A stretch of DNA of 64,000 nucleotides from Flavobacteriales bacterium (GCA_013204105.1 JABMOM010000020.1:203888-267887); one strand, 5' to 3'; positions 1-7,086 are shown, counted from the stretch's first letter. Made by a program: numbers and translations. The notes: generated by a model from the sequence alone, not told the origin.

Positions 1-361
1 TTCCTTTCGCCCTAACTTTGTAAGTTCCTGGTAAAGAAAGGTCTACATCCTCAATGATTTTTCCTTCGAACGTAGCTTGAGGGTACTGGTTAGATTCCAT
101 GTAGTTCTCATCGAAGTGTTCATGCTGCAAAGGGCTGTTGAACCCTTCAAAAGCGGTAATGGGAACGCGCAAGGCGATCACATTTTCTGCTACATTCAGA
201 ACGACTTTCACCCGATTATTTTCCGCCTCAATAGTTTCCAGTGGGGCTTCCGAGACAAACTTGACCCATGCAGTCTGTGTCATGTAGACATCTGACACGG
301 TTATAAACGACGTTAGAATACACAACATAAATAGCGTAATCAAACTGACTTTGAATCTCAT
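1..361 (-). CDS. YceI-like secreted protein (C-terminus outside window)
   Basis: The reverse strand is open from an ATG at 361 to the window edge, about 120 codons, so the C-terminal part is missing. It begins with a hydrophobic signal-like segment (MRFKVSLITLFMLCILTS). The later motifs HEHFDENYMES and YPQATFEGKI match the YceI lipid-binding beta-barrel family as found in Bacteroidota, where members are small periplasmic or secreted proteins thought to bind isoprenoid-type lipids. The frame is uninterrupted. A perfect -7 element (TATTTTTG) lies 20 bases upstream of the start codon. I am confident of the coding call and fairly confident of the family; the ligand is unknown. Confidence 0.8.
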   Translation of the reverse strand, partial: MRFKVSLITLFMLCILTSFITVSDVYMTQTAWVKFVSEAPLETIEAENNRVKVVLNVAENVIALRVPITAFEGFNSPLQHEHFDENYMESNQYPQATFEGKIIEDVDLSLPGTYKVRAKG

Positions 362-381
362 CTGGATGGGAAATTAGAATT

Positions 382-389
382 CAAAAATA
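382..389 (-). promoter_or_regulatory. Bacteroidota -7 promoter element for the YceI-like gene
   Basis: The reverse strand reads TATTTTTG, a perfect match to the TAnnTTTG -7 consensus, about 20 bases before the ATG at 361. No clear -33 TTG is found at the usual spacing. Confidence 0.5.
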
Positions 390-466
390 AGCGTATCATC
401 AAATTAACGCCGATGGATTAAGAATAGATCTTCTGCGTCACGCAACTCATGTGGCTTGGAATCGAT

Positions 467-480
467 ATGCATTAATGCAT
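467..480. repeat. 14-bp perfect palindrome in a divergent intergenic region
   Basis: ATGCATTAATGCAT is its own reverse complement. It lies between the divergent YceI-like gene and the beta-propeller gene. A second small inverted repeat, TGCGT-C-ACGCA, is at 434-444. Either could be a repressor site; no regulator is adjacent. Confidence 0.35.
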
Positions 481-566
481 GAAGTAGTATTCGTGTCTAT
501 TAATCACAGATCTATCACTAGGCTAAACAGGCTGATGGCTTTTCTATCGGTTAAATTCGTAATCCC

Positions 567-1685
567 ATGAAACACATTATTCAATCATTCAGCCTCTTGC
601 TTCTTTTTTCTTCTTCCCTGCGCCTGGGTGCTCAAGAAACATTTATCTATGTTTCCGACGCTGGGAATTGGAACAATCCTCCTTGGCAAATACTGAAATA
701 CGACATCGAAGGAAATTTTGAAGGCGTATTCATCGATCAGGAAATGGCGTGGCCACAGGACATTCTCTTTTTGGATTCGACTGTATTGATCTCAAACCTC
801 AACAGTGGAAAGATAAATGCGCATGACATTTATTCCGGGGACTTTATCGAATCATTCGCCACAGACATAGCTGGGCCAACCCGGATGAAGATTGGAAGCG
901 ACAGTCTTTTGTACGTGCTCCAATGGTCCGGAGACGGCAAGGTAAAACGCTACGACCAAGAAGGAAACTTCGTCGATGACTTCACTAGTATCGGTATCAA
1001 CCAAGGCATTGGCCTGGATTGGGATGCGCAAGGAAATCTCTACGTATCGTCGTACGGTCAAGACCACGTGCAGCGTTTTGATACCAATGGTGTGTGGATA
1101 GACACCTTCATTGATAGTGCGTTGGTTGGGCCGACCAATATTTGGTTTGCCGAAGATGGGACGCTCTTTGTTTCTGACTACGACGGCGGATCTATTCAGC
1201 ATTTTGACGCGAATGGAGCATTCCTTTCCTCTCACATTGGTGGGCTCAATCAAGCTGAGGGAGTGGATTTTATGGAGAATGGTGATCTCCTCATTGGAAA
1301 CGGAGGCACAGGAGCTGTTAAGCAATTTTCCGCTGACGGCACTTTCATCGGTGACCTTATCCCCTCGTCGTTAGGAGGTCTTCTTCGTCCAAATGCTGTC
1401 GTTTTGCACGACGAGCACATCGACACCCTCCTTCATACATTACCCTTAGCTAAACCAAGTGCAAGAATTTTCCCAACCAATGGTAACCAGTTCTCTATTG
1501 ATGGAAGGCATCAGTACATTGAACGAATCCAGGTGTGGGATGCCAATGGAAAACTCTTTGAGGAACACACCTCCCCCTCTTCCGCAATAGTCTGGAATGC
1601 CCAAGAAGCCACGACAGGCGTGTACTTCATCGTCATTGAAATGGCAGACGGAGAAGTCATACGTCATCGGGTTCTGCGTGAATGA
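567..1685 (+). CDS. Secreted beta-propeller protein with T9SS C-terminal sorting domain
   Basis: A 372-residue protein with a signal peptide (about residues 1-22, ending LGAQ). Repeated blades follow (motifs such as YDQEGNFVDDF, FDTNGVWIDTF, FDANGAFLSS and FSADGTFIGDL), typical of NHL/SMP-30-like six-bladed propellers. Residues about 298-372 (from PSARIFPTNG to VIRHRVLRE, with GVYFIV) look like a type A sorting domain for the type IX secretion system, which is removed during export. The protein should therefore reach the cell surface or medium. No catalytic residues can be assigned and the ligand is unknown. It ends 12 bases before a convergent gene. Confidence 0.82.
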   Translation: MKHIIQSFSLLLLFSSSLRLGAQETFIYVSDAGNWNNPPWQILKYDIEGNFEGVFIDQEMAWPQDILFLDSTVLISNLNSGKINAHDIYSGDFIESFATDIAGPTRMKIGSDSLLYVLQWSGDGKVKRYDQEGNFVDDFTSIGINQGIGLDWDAQGNLYVSSYGQDHVQRFDTNGVWIDTFIDSALVGPTNIWFAEDGTLFVSDYDGGSIQHFDANGAFLSSHIGGLNQAEGVDFMENGDLLIGNGGTGAVKQFSADGTFIGDLIPSSLGGLLRPNAVVLHDEHIDTLLHTLPLAKPSARIFPTNGNQFSIDGRHQYIERIQVWDANGKLFEEHTSPSSAIVWNAQEATTGVYFIVIEMADGEVIRHRVLRE

Positions 1686-1696
1686 GAGAGATTTAG

Positions 1697-2056
1697 TTAC
1701 ACGAGCGTCAATCGAAGCTTGCCAAAGAATTTATCTAGAAGCAATAACCCAGACAGAATAAAGAGGCCGATGGCGTAAAGCGGTGAATTAAAAGCCTTTA
1801 GAGTCGCGGAGTGCAACAAATTATTCAAAGCCTCATAAGGCGATGCCTGGTCAGCTGCCATCAATAAAGCTAAACACGCGAGCACTACTACTACTCCTAT
1901 GCCAATTACCTCTGGGGTAGTAAATCGAGGCGTTTTCGCGACGACTTTGGATTCTGCCTCTATTTGGGTCATGACATTATCGACAAACCTTGCGCTAGGA
2001 GTTTCGGTTGGCAAAGCAGCCTTGATCATTTCATCGATATTTCTTTCCTTTTTCAT
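1697..2056 (-). CDS. Small two-helix membrane protein, probable ECF sigma partner
   Basis: This 119-residue protein starts 11 bases after the stop of the ECF sigma gene and is surely cotranscribed with it. The N-terminal ~50 residues are charged and cytoplasmic-like (MKKERNIDEMIKAALP...). Two hydrophobic helices follow, at about residues 51-68 and 93-110. The position and layout (soluble N-terminus then membrane helices, immediately after an ECF sigma gene) fit an anti-sigma factor. No zinc-binding HxxxCxxC motif of the ZAS type is visible, so the anti-sigma role is inferred from context only. It could also be a membrane sensor without sigma-binding activity. Confidence 0.6.
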   Translation of the reverse strand: MKKERNIDEMIKAALPTETPSARFVDNVMTQIEAESKVVAKTPRFTTPEVIGIGVVVVLACLALLMAADQASPYEALNNLLHSATLKAFNSPLYAIGLFILSGLLLLDKFFGKLRLTLV

Positions 2057-2067
2057 TGCTACAAAGC

Positions 2068-2625
2068 TTATGGTTGTTGCGTAAACGCGCCAACTGATTC
2101 TTGAATTTGTTTGCGGGTGCGAAAGAGCCTCACTTTCACGTTGCTCTCGCTCTCCCCTGTTATTTCACTGATCTCTTTCACCGATAGATCTTGTTGGTAA
2201 TACATACCTAATAAAAGTTGAGCCTCTGTCTTCAATCCTTTTACCGCAGTTTCCAGCAATTGCATTTGCTCTTCCTCTATATCTACATCACCTCCAAAAA
2301 GGAACGCTCCATCTTCAACGCTTGCATGTGTTTCTTCCAATTCTTCAAACTGGAAGCGTTTTTTACGCGTGTTTGTCACCGCTTCGTTATAGGCGATGCG
2401 ATAAAGCCAGGTGGAGAATTTTGAGGTCCCTTTAAATTTTCGCAAAGAACGGAAGGCCTTTAGGAACACATCCTGCGCAATCTCTTCGGCCAATTCACGC
2501 TGCTGCACAATGCGAATGACCAAATTGAACACATTCATGTGATGCATTTCAACCAGCGTCCTAAAGGCTCGGTGATCGCCTTCAAGCGTTTGTTTGATCA
2601 AGTTTGGCTCAGCTGTGCTTTCCAT
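2068..2625 (-). CDS. ECF-subfamily RNA polymerase sigma factor
   Basis: A 185-residue sigma-70 family protein of ECF size. Region 2 is seen in DHRAFRTLVEMHHMNVFNLV and the core-binding stretch AQDVFLKAFRSLRKFKG...FSTWLYRIAYNEA. Region 4 is the C-terminal helix-turn-helix around LSVKEISEITGESESNVKVR. It should direct polymerase to a small regulon. The gene is followed by a membrane protein that may control it and is divergent from a DUF6249-like gene. A candidate promoter of the ECF type (TGTAACC-N15-CGTC) lies directly before its own ATG, which implies autoregulation; the predicted mRNA would have a leader of only a few bases. Confidence 0.93.
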   Translation of the reverse strand: MESTAEPNLIKQTLEGDHRAFRTLVEMHHMNVFNLVIRIVQQRELAEEIAQDVFLKAFRSLRKFKGTSKFSTWLYRIAYNEAVTNTRKKRFQFEELEETHASVEDGAFLFGGDVDIEEEQMQLLETAVKGLKTEAQLLLGMYYQQDLSVKEISEITGESESNVKVRLFRTRKQIQESVGAFTQQP

Positions 2626-2635
2626 GCATTCTTTT

Positions 2636-2661
2636 GACGCGACATCTTAACATCGGTTACA
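2636..2661 (-). promoter_or_regulatory. ECF-type promoter in front of the sigma gene
   Basis: On the reverse strand TGTAACC (2661-2655) is followed by a 15-base spacer and CGTCAAAAG (CGTC at 2639-2636). The AAC at -35 and CGTC at -10 are hallmarks of ECF sigma promoters. The sigma ATG is at 2625, so transcription would start about 4-6 bases before it. Confidence 0.7.
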
Positions 2662-2693
2662 TCGAAAGATAGAAAACTATTTATAATGTGGTT

Positions 2694-2719
2694 TGTAACC
2701 GATTGGACAAGGCTGCGTC
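2694..2719 (+). promoter_or_regulatory. Mirror ECF-type promoter in front of the DUF6249-like gene
   Basis: TGTAACC (2694-2700), a 15-base spacer and CGTCAAAAG (CGTC at 2716-2719) repeat exactly the arrangement of the promoter on the other strand. The -35 boxes lie in a 10-bp inverted repeat, ATCGGTTACA (2652-2661) and TGTAACCGAT (2694-2703). The predicted leader to the ATG at 2747 is about 20 bases. Confidence 0.7.
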
Positions 2720-2746
2720 AAAAGGGCAAATCAAAACAACGAAAAC

Positions 2747-3079
2747 ATGGAAGCTATACTCATCCCACTCATCGTATTCTCTTGCATTTTTGGGGTATTT
2801 TACCTCTTCATTTCCACGAGAAACAAAGAACGCATGGCCCTTATCGAAAGTGGTCAGAGCGCTGAAATACTTACAAACCCAGACGGGAACAAGTTCACAG
2901 GACTTAAGATCGGCATTTTGATGGTCGGCGTGGCGCTGGGCATTTTGCTCGGGAATATGCTCGCTCATGCAGGTGTCCTCGGAGAAGAAGTGGCCTTTCC
3001 TTCAATGGTGTTCCTCTTCGGCGGAATCGCATTGATTGTTAGTCACGTAGTAATTGACCGAATGCGAAAAAAGAACTGA
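2747..3079 (+). CDS. Small DUF6249-like membrane protein, likely ECF sigma target
   Basis: A 110-residue protein with an N-terminal membrane helix (about residues 4-22, LIPLIVFSCIFGVFYLFI), the motif NKERMALIESG, and two more hydrophobic segments (about 53-73 and 83-102). This pattern matches the DUF6249-type small membrane proteins common in Bacteroidota, often found beside sigma factor/anti-sigma pairs. Biochemical function is unknown. The gene is divergent from the ECF sigma operon and has an ECF-type promoter identical in design to that of the sigma gene, so it is probably a direct member of the regulon. A rho-independent terminator follows. Confidence 0.75.
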   Translation: MEAILIPLIVFSCIFGVFYLFISTRNKERMALIESGQSAEILTNPDGNKFTGLKIGILMVGVALGILLGNMLAHAGVLGEEVAFPSMVFLFGGIALIVSHVVIDRMRKKN

Positions 3080-3102
3080 AAATTCTTCGTTTAGTTAGGC
3101 TG

Positions 3103-3129
3103 AGGCCCTCCTTTGTGGGGGCCTTTTTT
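3103..3129 (+). terminator. Rho-independent terminator after the DUF6249-like gene
   Basis: Stem AGGCCC (3103-3108) pairs with GGGCCT (3119-3124), followed by a run of T. It lies 24 bases after the stop codon. Confidence 0.8.
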
Positions 3130-3171
3130 GTTCCCTTCTGGTCAAAAGCATCAGAAAACGGGATGTGTTCA

Positions 3172-3498
3172 CTACACCCGCTTGCTCATTGTGGTTAAAT
3201 ACTTCAGCACTTGATCATGATCCTTTTCGTTCATCTTGGACTCCTTCTTATTGACCCTAGCGACCATTACAGGAACGATCTTTTCCCATTCCATTGCCGT
3301 GAACTTCTCGGGGTTTTTAAGCGGATGACATCGGTCGCAATAACTCTGATATGTTGTCTTACCATATTGTAGTTCCGCTAGCGTCAGGCCATCGTAGCGA
3401 CTGGAACCTCTTTCTGAATCCGCTTGCGTGGGCACCAATAGCTTAGCGCTGCAAGCAGTAAAGATCAGGCAGATTGAGAATAATATGCAGTATTTCAT
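3172..3498 (-). CDS. Small cytochrome c-like lipoprotein
   Basis: I chose the ATG at 3498 rather than the upstream start at 3531 because it gives a clean lipoprotein signal (MKYCILFSICLIFTAC, lipobox FTAC). The mature part carries one heme c attachment motif, CDRCH, in the context YQSYCDRCHPLKNP, and a later candidate axial methionine in VPVMVARV. At about 108 residues it is the size of a single-heme c-type cytochrome domain. It should sit in the periplasm anchored by lipid and carry electrons. The partner is unknown; neighbours give no clue. Confidence 0.75.
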   Translation of the reverse strand: MKYCILFSICLIFTACSAKLLVPTQADSERGSSRYDGLTLAELQYGKTTYQSYCDRCHPLKNPEKFTAMEWEKIVPVMVARVNKKESKMNEKDHDQVLKYLTTMSKRV

Positions 3499-3588
3499 GG
3501 GATGTAATTCGGTAGAGTAGCGAATAAACACCGAAATCTACGGGGAAACAAGGCGACACATAAAAGCAATGCGCACCCGAGCTTAGAA

Positions 3589-3813
3589 TTAATCGTCCTG
3601 ATTCTTCTTTGCGATCTCCTCTTTCTTCTTCTCTTCTTCTTTGCTCAGTGTTTGGTTCTCAGGGGCACTCTCCCAATCGATCTCAATACCACCAGATCCA
3701 TCTTCAGACTTATTCTGCTTACGCTCTTCCATGCGCTCGCGCTTCTCCTTATTCTTCTTTTGTCGGTCTTTCTCCCGCTGTCTTTTGCTAAAGGAATGTT
3801 GTGATCTCGCCAT
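3589..3813 (-). CDS. Highly charged small protein (74 aa), cold-shock associated type
   Basis: From the ATG at 3813 the protein starts MARSQHSFSKRQREKDRQKK and is dominated by Lys, Arg and Glu, with an acidic C-terminal half. The N-terminal pattern (MxRSQ.TF.K then long basic stretches) resembles the basic N-terminal extension seen on Bacteroidota cold-shock proteins, but no cold-shock domain follows here. It is probably disordered and may bind nucleic acid. Its divergent neighbour is a probable cold-adaptation operon, which supports a link to RNA metabolism. An upstream in-frame ATG at 3822 is a less likely start. Function not established. Confidence 0.6.
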   Translation of the reverse strand: MARSQHSFSKRQREKDRQKKNKEKRERMEERKQNKSEDGSGGIEIDWESAPENQTLSKEEEKKKEEIAKKNQDD

Positions 3814-4193
3814 ATAGCGCAAGAATACGGTTATTTGACTACTTTGCCTAGGCTCTGAAAGGTCAATCTGAAAGAATTATCAACCGGCCGTCTTAATAAG
3901 TGTATCTTTGCACTATCTTCTTAGCAGGCACATCTGTCAAGGCTGCATTCCCAACCGGGGATTCCTCACTTCACTTTTTTGGTTCAGCTAAGCGTCGCAT
4001 CGCAAAATACATCGATGCGTATACGGAAGCACAGAGACGTTCATCAGAAATGTCAGAACCTTACCGTAAGGATCGCTCTTCAGAAACATTCGCGTAATGT
4101 TCTTGGTGAGTGCATACTTACTTCAACACAGAAGTCTTGATCCAGCGCGGAGATTGAGACACCAGGAGCAAAAAAGAATAGCTCCACCTTTTC
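3814..4193 (+). promoter_or_regulatory. Promoter and long structured leader of the helicase operon (no gene seen)
   Basis: This 380-base gap has a perfect -7 element TATCTTTG at 3903-3910, predicting a leader of about 280 bases before the helicase ATG. It can form several hairpins: CGCATCG/CGATGCG (3996-4002 with 4013-4019), CCTTA/TAAGG (4059-4071), AACATT/AATGTT (4085-4101) and GGAGC/GCTCC (4165-4185) just before the start codon. A 15-codon frame (MSEPYRKDRSSETFA, 4050-4097) covers two of the hairpins and could be a leader peptide. Long leaders are known for cold-shock genes; the regulatory role here is inference. Confidence 0.5.
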
Positions 4194-5414
4194 ATGAACA
4201 ATAACAATAGAACTCGCCGACCCGGTGCACACAAGCCTCAGGGAAACGGCTCTTTTAACGCACGATCACGCAAACCTGCGCGTAGCAATGGCGGTGGATG
4301 GAAACCTTCCACCTTAGATCCCTCTTTACTTGTACGAAAGGCCACCGACGTGACCACTGAGCAATACCGCTCAATACGTACCATTGAAGAGCTGCCTATC
4401 GATGATAGGATCATTTCATGCCTAACGAAGAAGGGGTTTACACACCCTACCGAAATTCAGGACAAGACAATCGAACACCTACTGAATCACCGTGATGTAC
4501 TAGGCATTGCCCAAACGGGCACCGGAAAGACCGGAGCCTTCCTCATTCCGATCATTCAAGACTTACTTAAGGAACAGAAAAAGCCATTTGCGCTTGTATT
4601 GGTTCCCACGAGAGAACTCGCCACGCAAGTTGAAGAGGAATTTAGGAGCATGACCAAAGGGTTAAACCTTTTCAGCTCATGCTTCATCGGCGGTACGAAC
4701 ATCAATCGCGACATGCAGAACTTGCGTCGTCCGAGCCATGTAATCATTGCAACCCCAGGACGATTACTCGACTTGGTAAGTCGCAAGATGCTTGACCTTC
4801 GTGTGATGAACACGCTAGTACTTGACGAATTCGACCGCATGCTCGACATGGGATTTGAAAAGGATGTCATGCGCATCATTTCTGGAATGCACGCTAGACA
4901 GCACACTCTACTTTTCTCGGCAACATTGGACAATTCTCAACGACGCTTGATCGACGAGATCTTACATGAGCCTGTAACCGTTAAGGTTAGCACCGGAGAC
5001 ACTACCGGAGACCATATTGATCAGGACATCATTCGCCTCAACCCGGGCGAGGATAAATTGAGCGTTTTGACTGATTTGATCAAGGATTCATCATATGAGA
5101 AAGTCTTGGTCTTTGAAGAAACCAAGCGACGTGTTTCAAAGCTGTGCAAGCAGCTCAACCAACACGGTATCGAATCTGAAGAGATCCATGGCAACAAGAG
5201 TCAAAATGCCCGCCAAACTGCATTGAATAAGTTCAAAGCAGGAAAGGTTAGGGTGCTGGTTGCAACGGATGTGGCTTCACGTGGCATTGATGTTTCGGAT
5301 GTGACACACGTCATTAATTACGAAGTGCCACAAACATTTGATAGTTACATTCACCGTATTGGCAGAACGGGTCGAGCCGGAAGAAAAGGAATGGCACTTA
5401 CATTCGTATCTTAA
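4194..5414 (+). CDS. DEAD-box ATP-dependent RNA helicase
   Basis: A 406-residue helicase. After an Asn/Arg/Gly-rich basic N-terminus (1-40) come the Q motif (GFTHPTEIQ, ~81-89), Walker A AQTGTGKT (~106-113), PTRELA (~138), TPGRLLD (~187), motif II as DEFD (211-214) in place of DEAD, SAT (~242), and the second domain with VATDVASRGID and HRIGRTGRAG near the C-terminus. It stops soon after the helicase core, with no long C-terminal extension. It should unwind RNA duplexes in the cytoplasm. The basic N-terminus may bind RNA. It heads an operon with a sigma factor (25-base gap) and an RRM protein, and has a long leader, which suggests cold induction. Confidence 0.93.
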   Translation: MNNNNRTRRPGAHKPQGNGSFNARSRKPARSNGGGWKPSTLDPSLLVRKATDVTTEQYRSIRTIEELPIDDRIISCLTKKGFTHPTEIQDKTIEHLLNHRDVLGIAQTGTGKTGAFLIPIIQDLLKEQKKPFALVLVPTRELATQVEEEFRSMTKGLNLFSSCFIGGTNINRDMQNLRRPSHVIIATPGRLLDLVSRKMLDLRVMNTLVLDEFDRMLDMGFEKDVMRIISGMHARQHTLLFSATLDNSQRRLIDEILHEPVTVKVSTGDTTGDHIDQDIIRLNPGEDKLSVLTDLIKDSSYEKVLVFEETKRRVSKLCKQLNQHGIESEEIHGNKSQNARQTALNKFKAGKVRVLVATDVASRGIDVSDVTHVINYEVPQTFDSYIHRIGRTGRAGRKGMALTFVS

Positions 5415-5439
5415 AACCTTTAAATAACAAACTCCCTAT

Positions 5440-6300
5440 ATGCGTCAGCTAAAAATTTCCACCTCGTTCACGGACCGTGAAAGCATGACCCTGGATAAGT
5501 ACCTCAACGATGTCAGTCGTGAGGGTATGATTTCTCAGGAAGAAGAAGTGGAGTTAACGAAGCGTATACGCGAAGGAGACAAACGCGCGCTCGACCGAAT
5601 GGTAAGAGCGAATCTAAGGTTTGTCGTCTCTGTGGCAAAACAGTACCAAGGACAAGGAATGCCCTTGATCGACTTGATTTCTGAGGGGAACCTCGGATTG
5701 ATCAAGGCCGCTGAGCGCTTTGATGAAAAGAGAGGATTTAAGTTCATTTCCTATGCTGTCTGGTGGATTCGACAATCCATTATGTCATCTATCTCTGAGC
5801 ATTCTCGCACAGTACGTATCCCATTAAACCAAGCGAACAGTATACGCAAGGTGGGTTATGCAAGTCGCATGCTCGAGCAAGAGTTGGAGCGTCTACCGAC
5901 GGCAGAAGAATTGGCTTTTCAATTAGAAGCGTCTGAAGAAAGCGTACGTTTCACCCAGGAGACCAGTCAAAAGGGAATGTCCCTCGACGCTCCTCTCGGT
6001 GATGAGACCAACGATGTAACATTGATGGACTTGATTTCTGGTAGCGACCAGTACTCAACCGATGTGAGGCTTGAACAAAATTCTTTGAAAGTAGAAGTCA
6101 GACGTCTTTTAGACTCACTCGAACCCATTGAGCAAACGGTAATCAGTAACTATTTTGGTCTGAATTCCGATGAACGCAGCCTTACCGATCTCGCCGACGA
6201 ACTAGAGTTGAGCAGGGAACGTATACGACAGATAAAGAATAAGGCGTTGAAACGTCTTTCAAAAAATATAAACTACGACATGCGTGCATACATTAACTAG
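5440..6300 (+). CDS. RpoD-like sigma-70 factor, probably a second (non-housekeeping) copy
   Basis: At 286 residues with the N-terminus MRQLKISTSFTDRES and no region 1.1, it has the form of Bacteroidota primary sigma factors. Region 2 (ANLRFVVSVAKQYQGQGMPL, FISYAVWWIRQSI) is well kept. Positions that are near-invariant in the housekeeping protein differ: SEHSRTVRIPLNQ is present where EQSRIVRLPLNK is usual, and regions 3 and 4 (LADELELSRERIRQI) are divergent. I therefore read it as an alternative group 2-like sigma factor. It is in an operon with a DEAD-box helicase and an RRM protein, suggesting a role in cold or stress transcription. Presence of another rpoD elsewhere cannot be seen from this window. 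Confidence 0.85.
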   Translation: MRQLKISTSFTDRESMTLDKYLNDVSREGMISQEEEVELTKRIREGDKRALDRMVRANLRFVVSVAKQYQGQGMPLIDLISEGNLGLIKAAERFDEKRGFKFISYAVWWIRQSIMSSISEHSRTVRIPLNQANSIRKVGYASRMLEQELERLPTAEELAFQLEASEESVRFTQETSQKGMSLDAPLGDETNDVTLMDLISGSDQYSTDVRLEQNSLKVEVRRLLDSLEPIEQTVISNYFGLNSDERSLTDLADELELSRERIRQIKNKALKRLSKNINYDMRAYIN

Positions 6301-6332
6301 CGCAGGTCACTAACGATCAATTTTTATTTAGC

Positions 6333-6578
6333 ATGAAACTATTTGTAGCAAGATTGGATTACTCCGTAGATAGCGAGGAACTCCGAACCGTTTTTGAAGA
6401 GTATGGCACCGTAACGTCATGTTCAGTTGTAACCGATAAAGAGACAGGCCGCTCACGTGGCTTTGGCTTCGTAGAAATGTCTGATGACGACGCTAATCAA
6501 GCGATCCGTCAGTTGGACCAAAGCGAATTGCGCGGCCGCGAAATGGTCGTGAAAATCGCCGAAGACAAGCGACGTTAA
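6333..6578 (+). CDS. RRM-domain RNA-binding protein
   Basis: An 81-residue single RNA recognition motif. RNP2 is LFVARL (residues 3-8) and RNP1 is RSRGFGFVEM (about 40-49), both with the aromatic residues that stack on RNA bases. The tail is short (AEDKRR), without the Gly-rich extension seen in many bacterial RRM proteins. Such proteins are common in Bacteroidota and are thought to act as RNA chaperones or global post-transcriptional factors. It lies 32 bases after the sigma factor gene and before a strong terminator, so it is the last gene of the helicase-sigma-RRM operon. Confidence 0.92.
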   Translation: MKLFVARLDYSVDSEELRTVFEEYGTVTSCSVVTDKETGRSRGFGFVEMSDDDANQAIRQLDQSELRGREMVVKIAEDKRR

Positions 6579-6595
6579 TCGCTTCGATATATCAC

Positions 6596-6626
6596 AAAAA
6601 AAGAGCGGCCTTCGGGCCGCTTTTTT
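6596..6626 (+). terminator. Strong, bidirectional-type rho-independent terminator
   Basis: AGCGGCC (6604-6610), loop TTCG, GGCCGCT (6615-6621), flanked by an A run on the left and a T run on the right, so it can also serve the convergent gene ending at 6640. Confidence 0.9.
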
Positions 6627-6639
6627 CATGTCCAGTATT

Positions 6640-7086
6640 TCAGAGAACCGTAACGGTAATCGACCTTTCGTGATAATCAGAAGTCTTGAAGTTTCCCGAT
6701 TCGCATGATCCTTCTGTGATCTTTCGAGATGTACCCTGCGTAAAAGTATAGATGCCGGCATGGATGAATTCCACTTCAACAAAATCATCACAATACCAAC
6801 CACCTTCTATGACGCGGTAGTCAGAGAATGAAGTGCTGTCTAAAAAAATTCCAAATAAGCCTCCAAACAAGCCGTCGCTATAGCTGGCCTGCGCCGAGAG
6901 TGGCTCCGAATTAATCAACCATGTGTAAGCCCGAGGGTAGTCGGTACACGAGGTGAAACGAACTGTCTCCCCCTCCTCTATCGTCATATCATCCTGATCG
7001 ATGCAGGTTCGTTTACATGAAACTGCTGCGGTTATGCACAATCCCATACCTATCGTCAATAGTATTTTCATATTCCTCGACATCAT
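6640..7086 (-). CDS. Uncharacterised lipoprotein with PKD-like fold
   Basis: A protein of 148 residues (or 143 from the ATG at 7071) with a signal sequence ending in a lipobox (ITAAVSC). Five further cysteines are present in the mature part. Phrases such as EEGETVRFTSCTDYPRAYTWLINSEP and the final HERSITVTVL resemble immunoglobulin/PKD-like beta domains. The ATG at 7086 overlaps the rmuC stop codon as ATGA, which favours this start and cotranscription with rmuC. A function cannot be assigned from sequence. It is expected to be anchored to the inner or outer membrane facing the periplasm or surface. Confidence 0.65.
   Translation of the reverse strand: MMSRNMKILLTIGMGLCITAAVSCKRTCIDQDDMTIEEGETVRFTSCTDYPRAYTWLINSEPLSAQASYSDGLFGGLFGIFLDSTSFSDYRVIEGGWYCDDFVEVEFIHAGIYTFTQGTSRKITEGSCESGNFKTSDYHERSITVTVL

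Noticed and set aside
77..295. 72-codon forward frame at the left edge
   Set aside because: Lies antisense to the YceI-like gene, which has strong family motifs and a promoter.
852..1325. 157-codon reverse frame inside the beta-propeller gene
   Set aside because: Shadow of the forward gene, which has a signal peptide, repeats and a sorting domain in frame.
3900..4097. 65-codon forward frame before the helicase gene
   Set aside because: It starts with a GTG that overlaps the perfect -7 promoter element and shows no protein-like pattern; only its last 15 codons (from the ATG at 4050) are kept as a possible leader peptide.
4844..4855. DEFD box of the helicase as a damaging mutation
   Set aside because: All other helicase motifs are intact and, from memory, DEFD occurs in related Bacteroidota helicases, so I treat it as a family variant.
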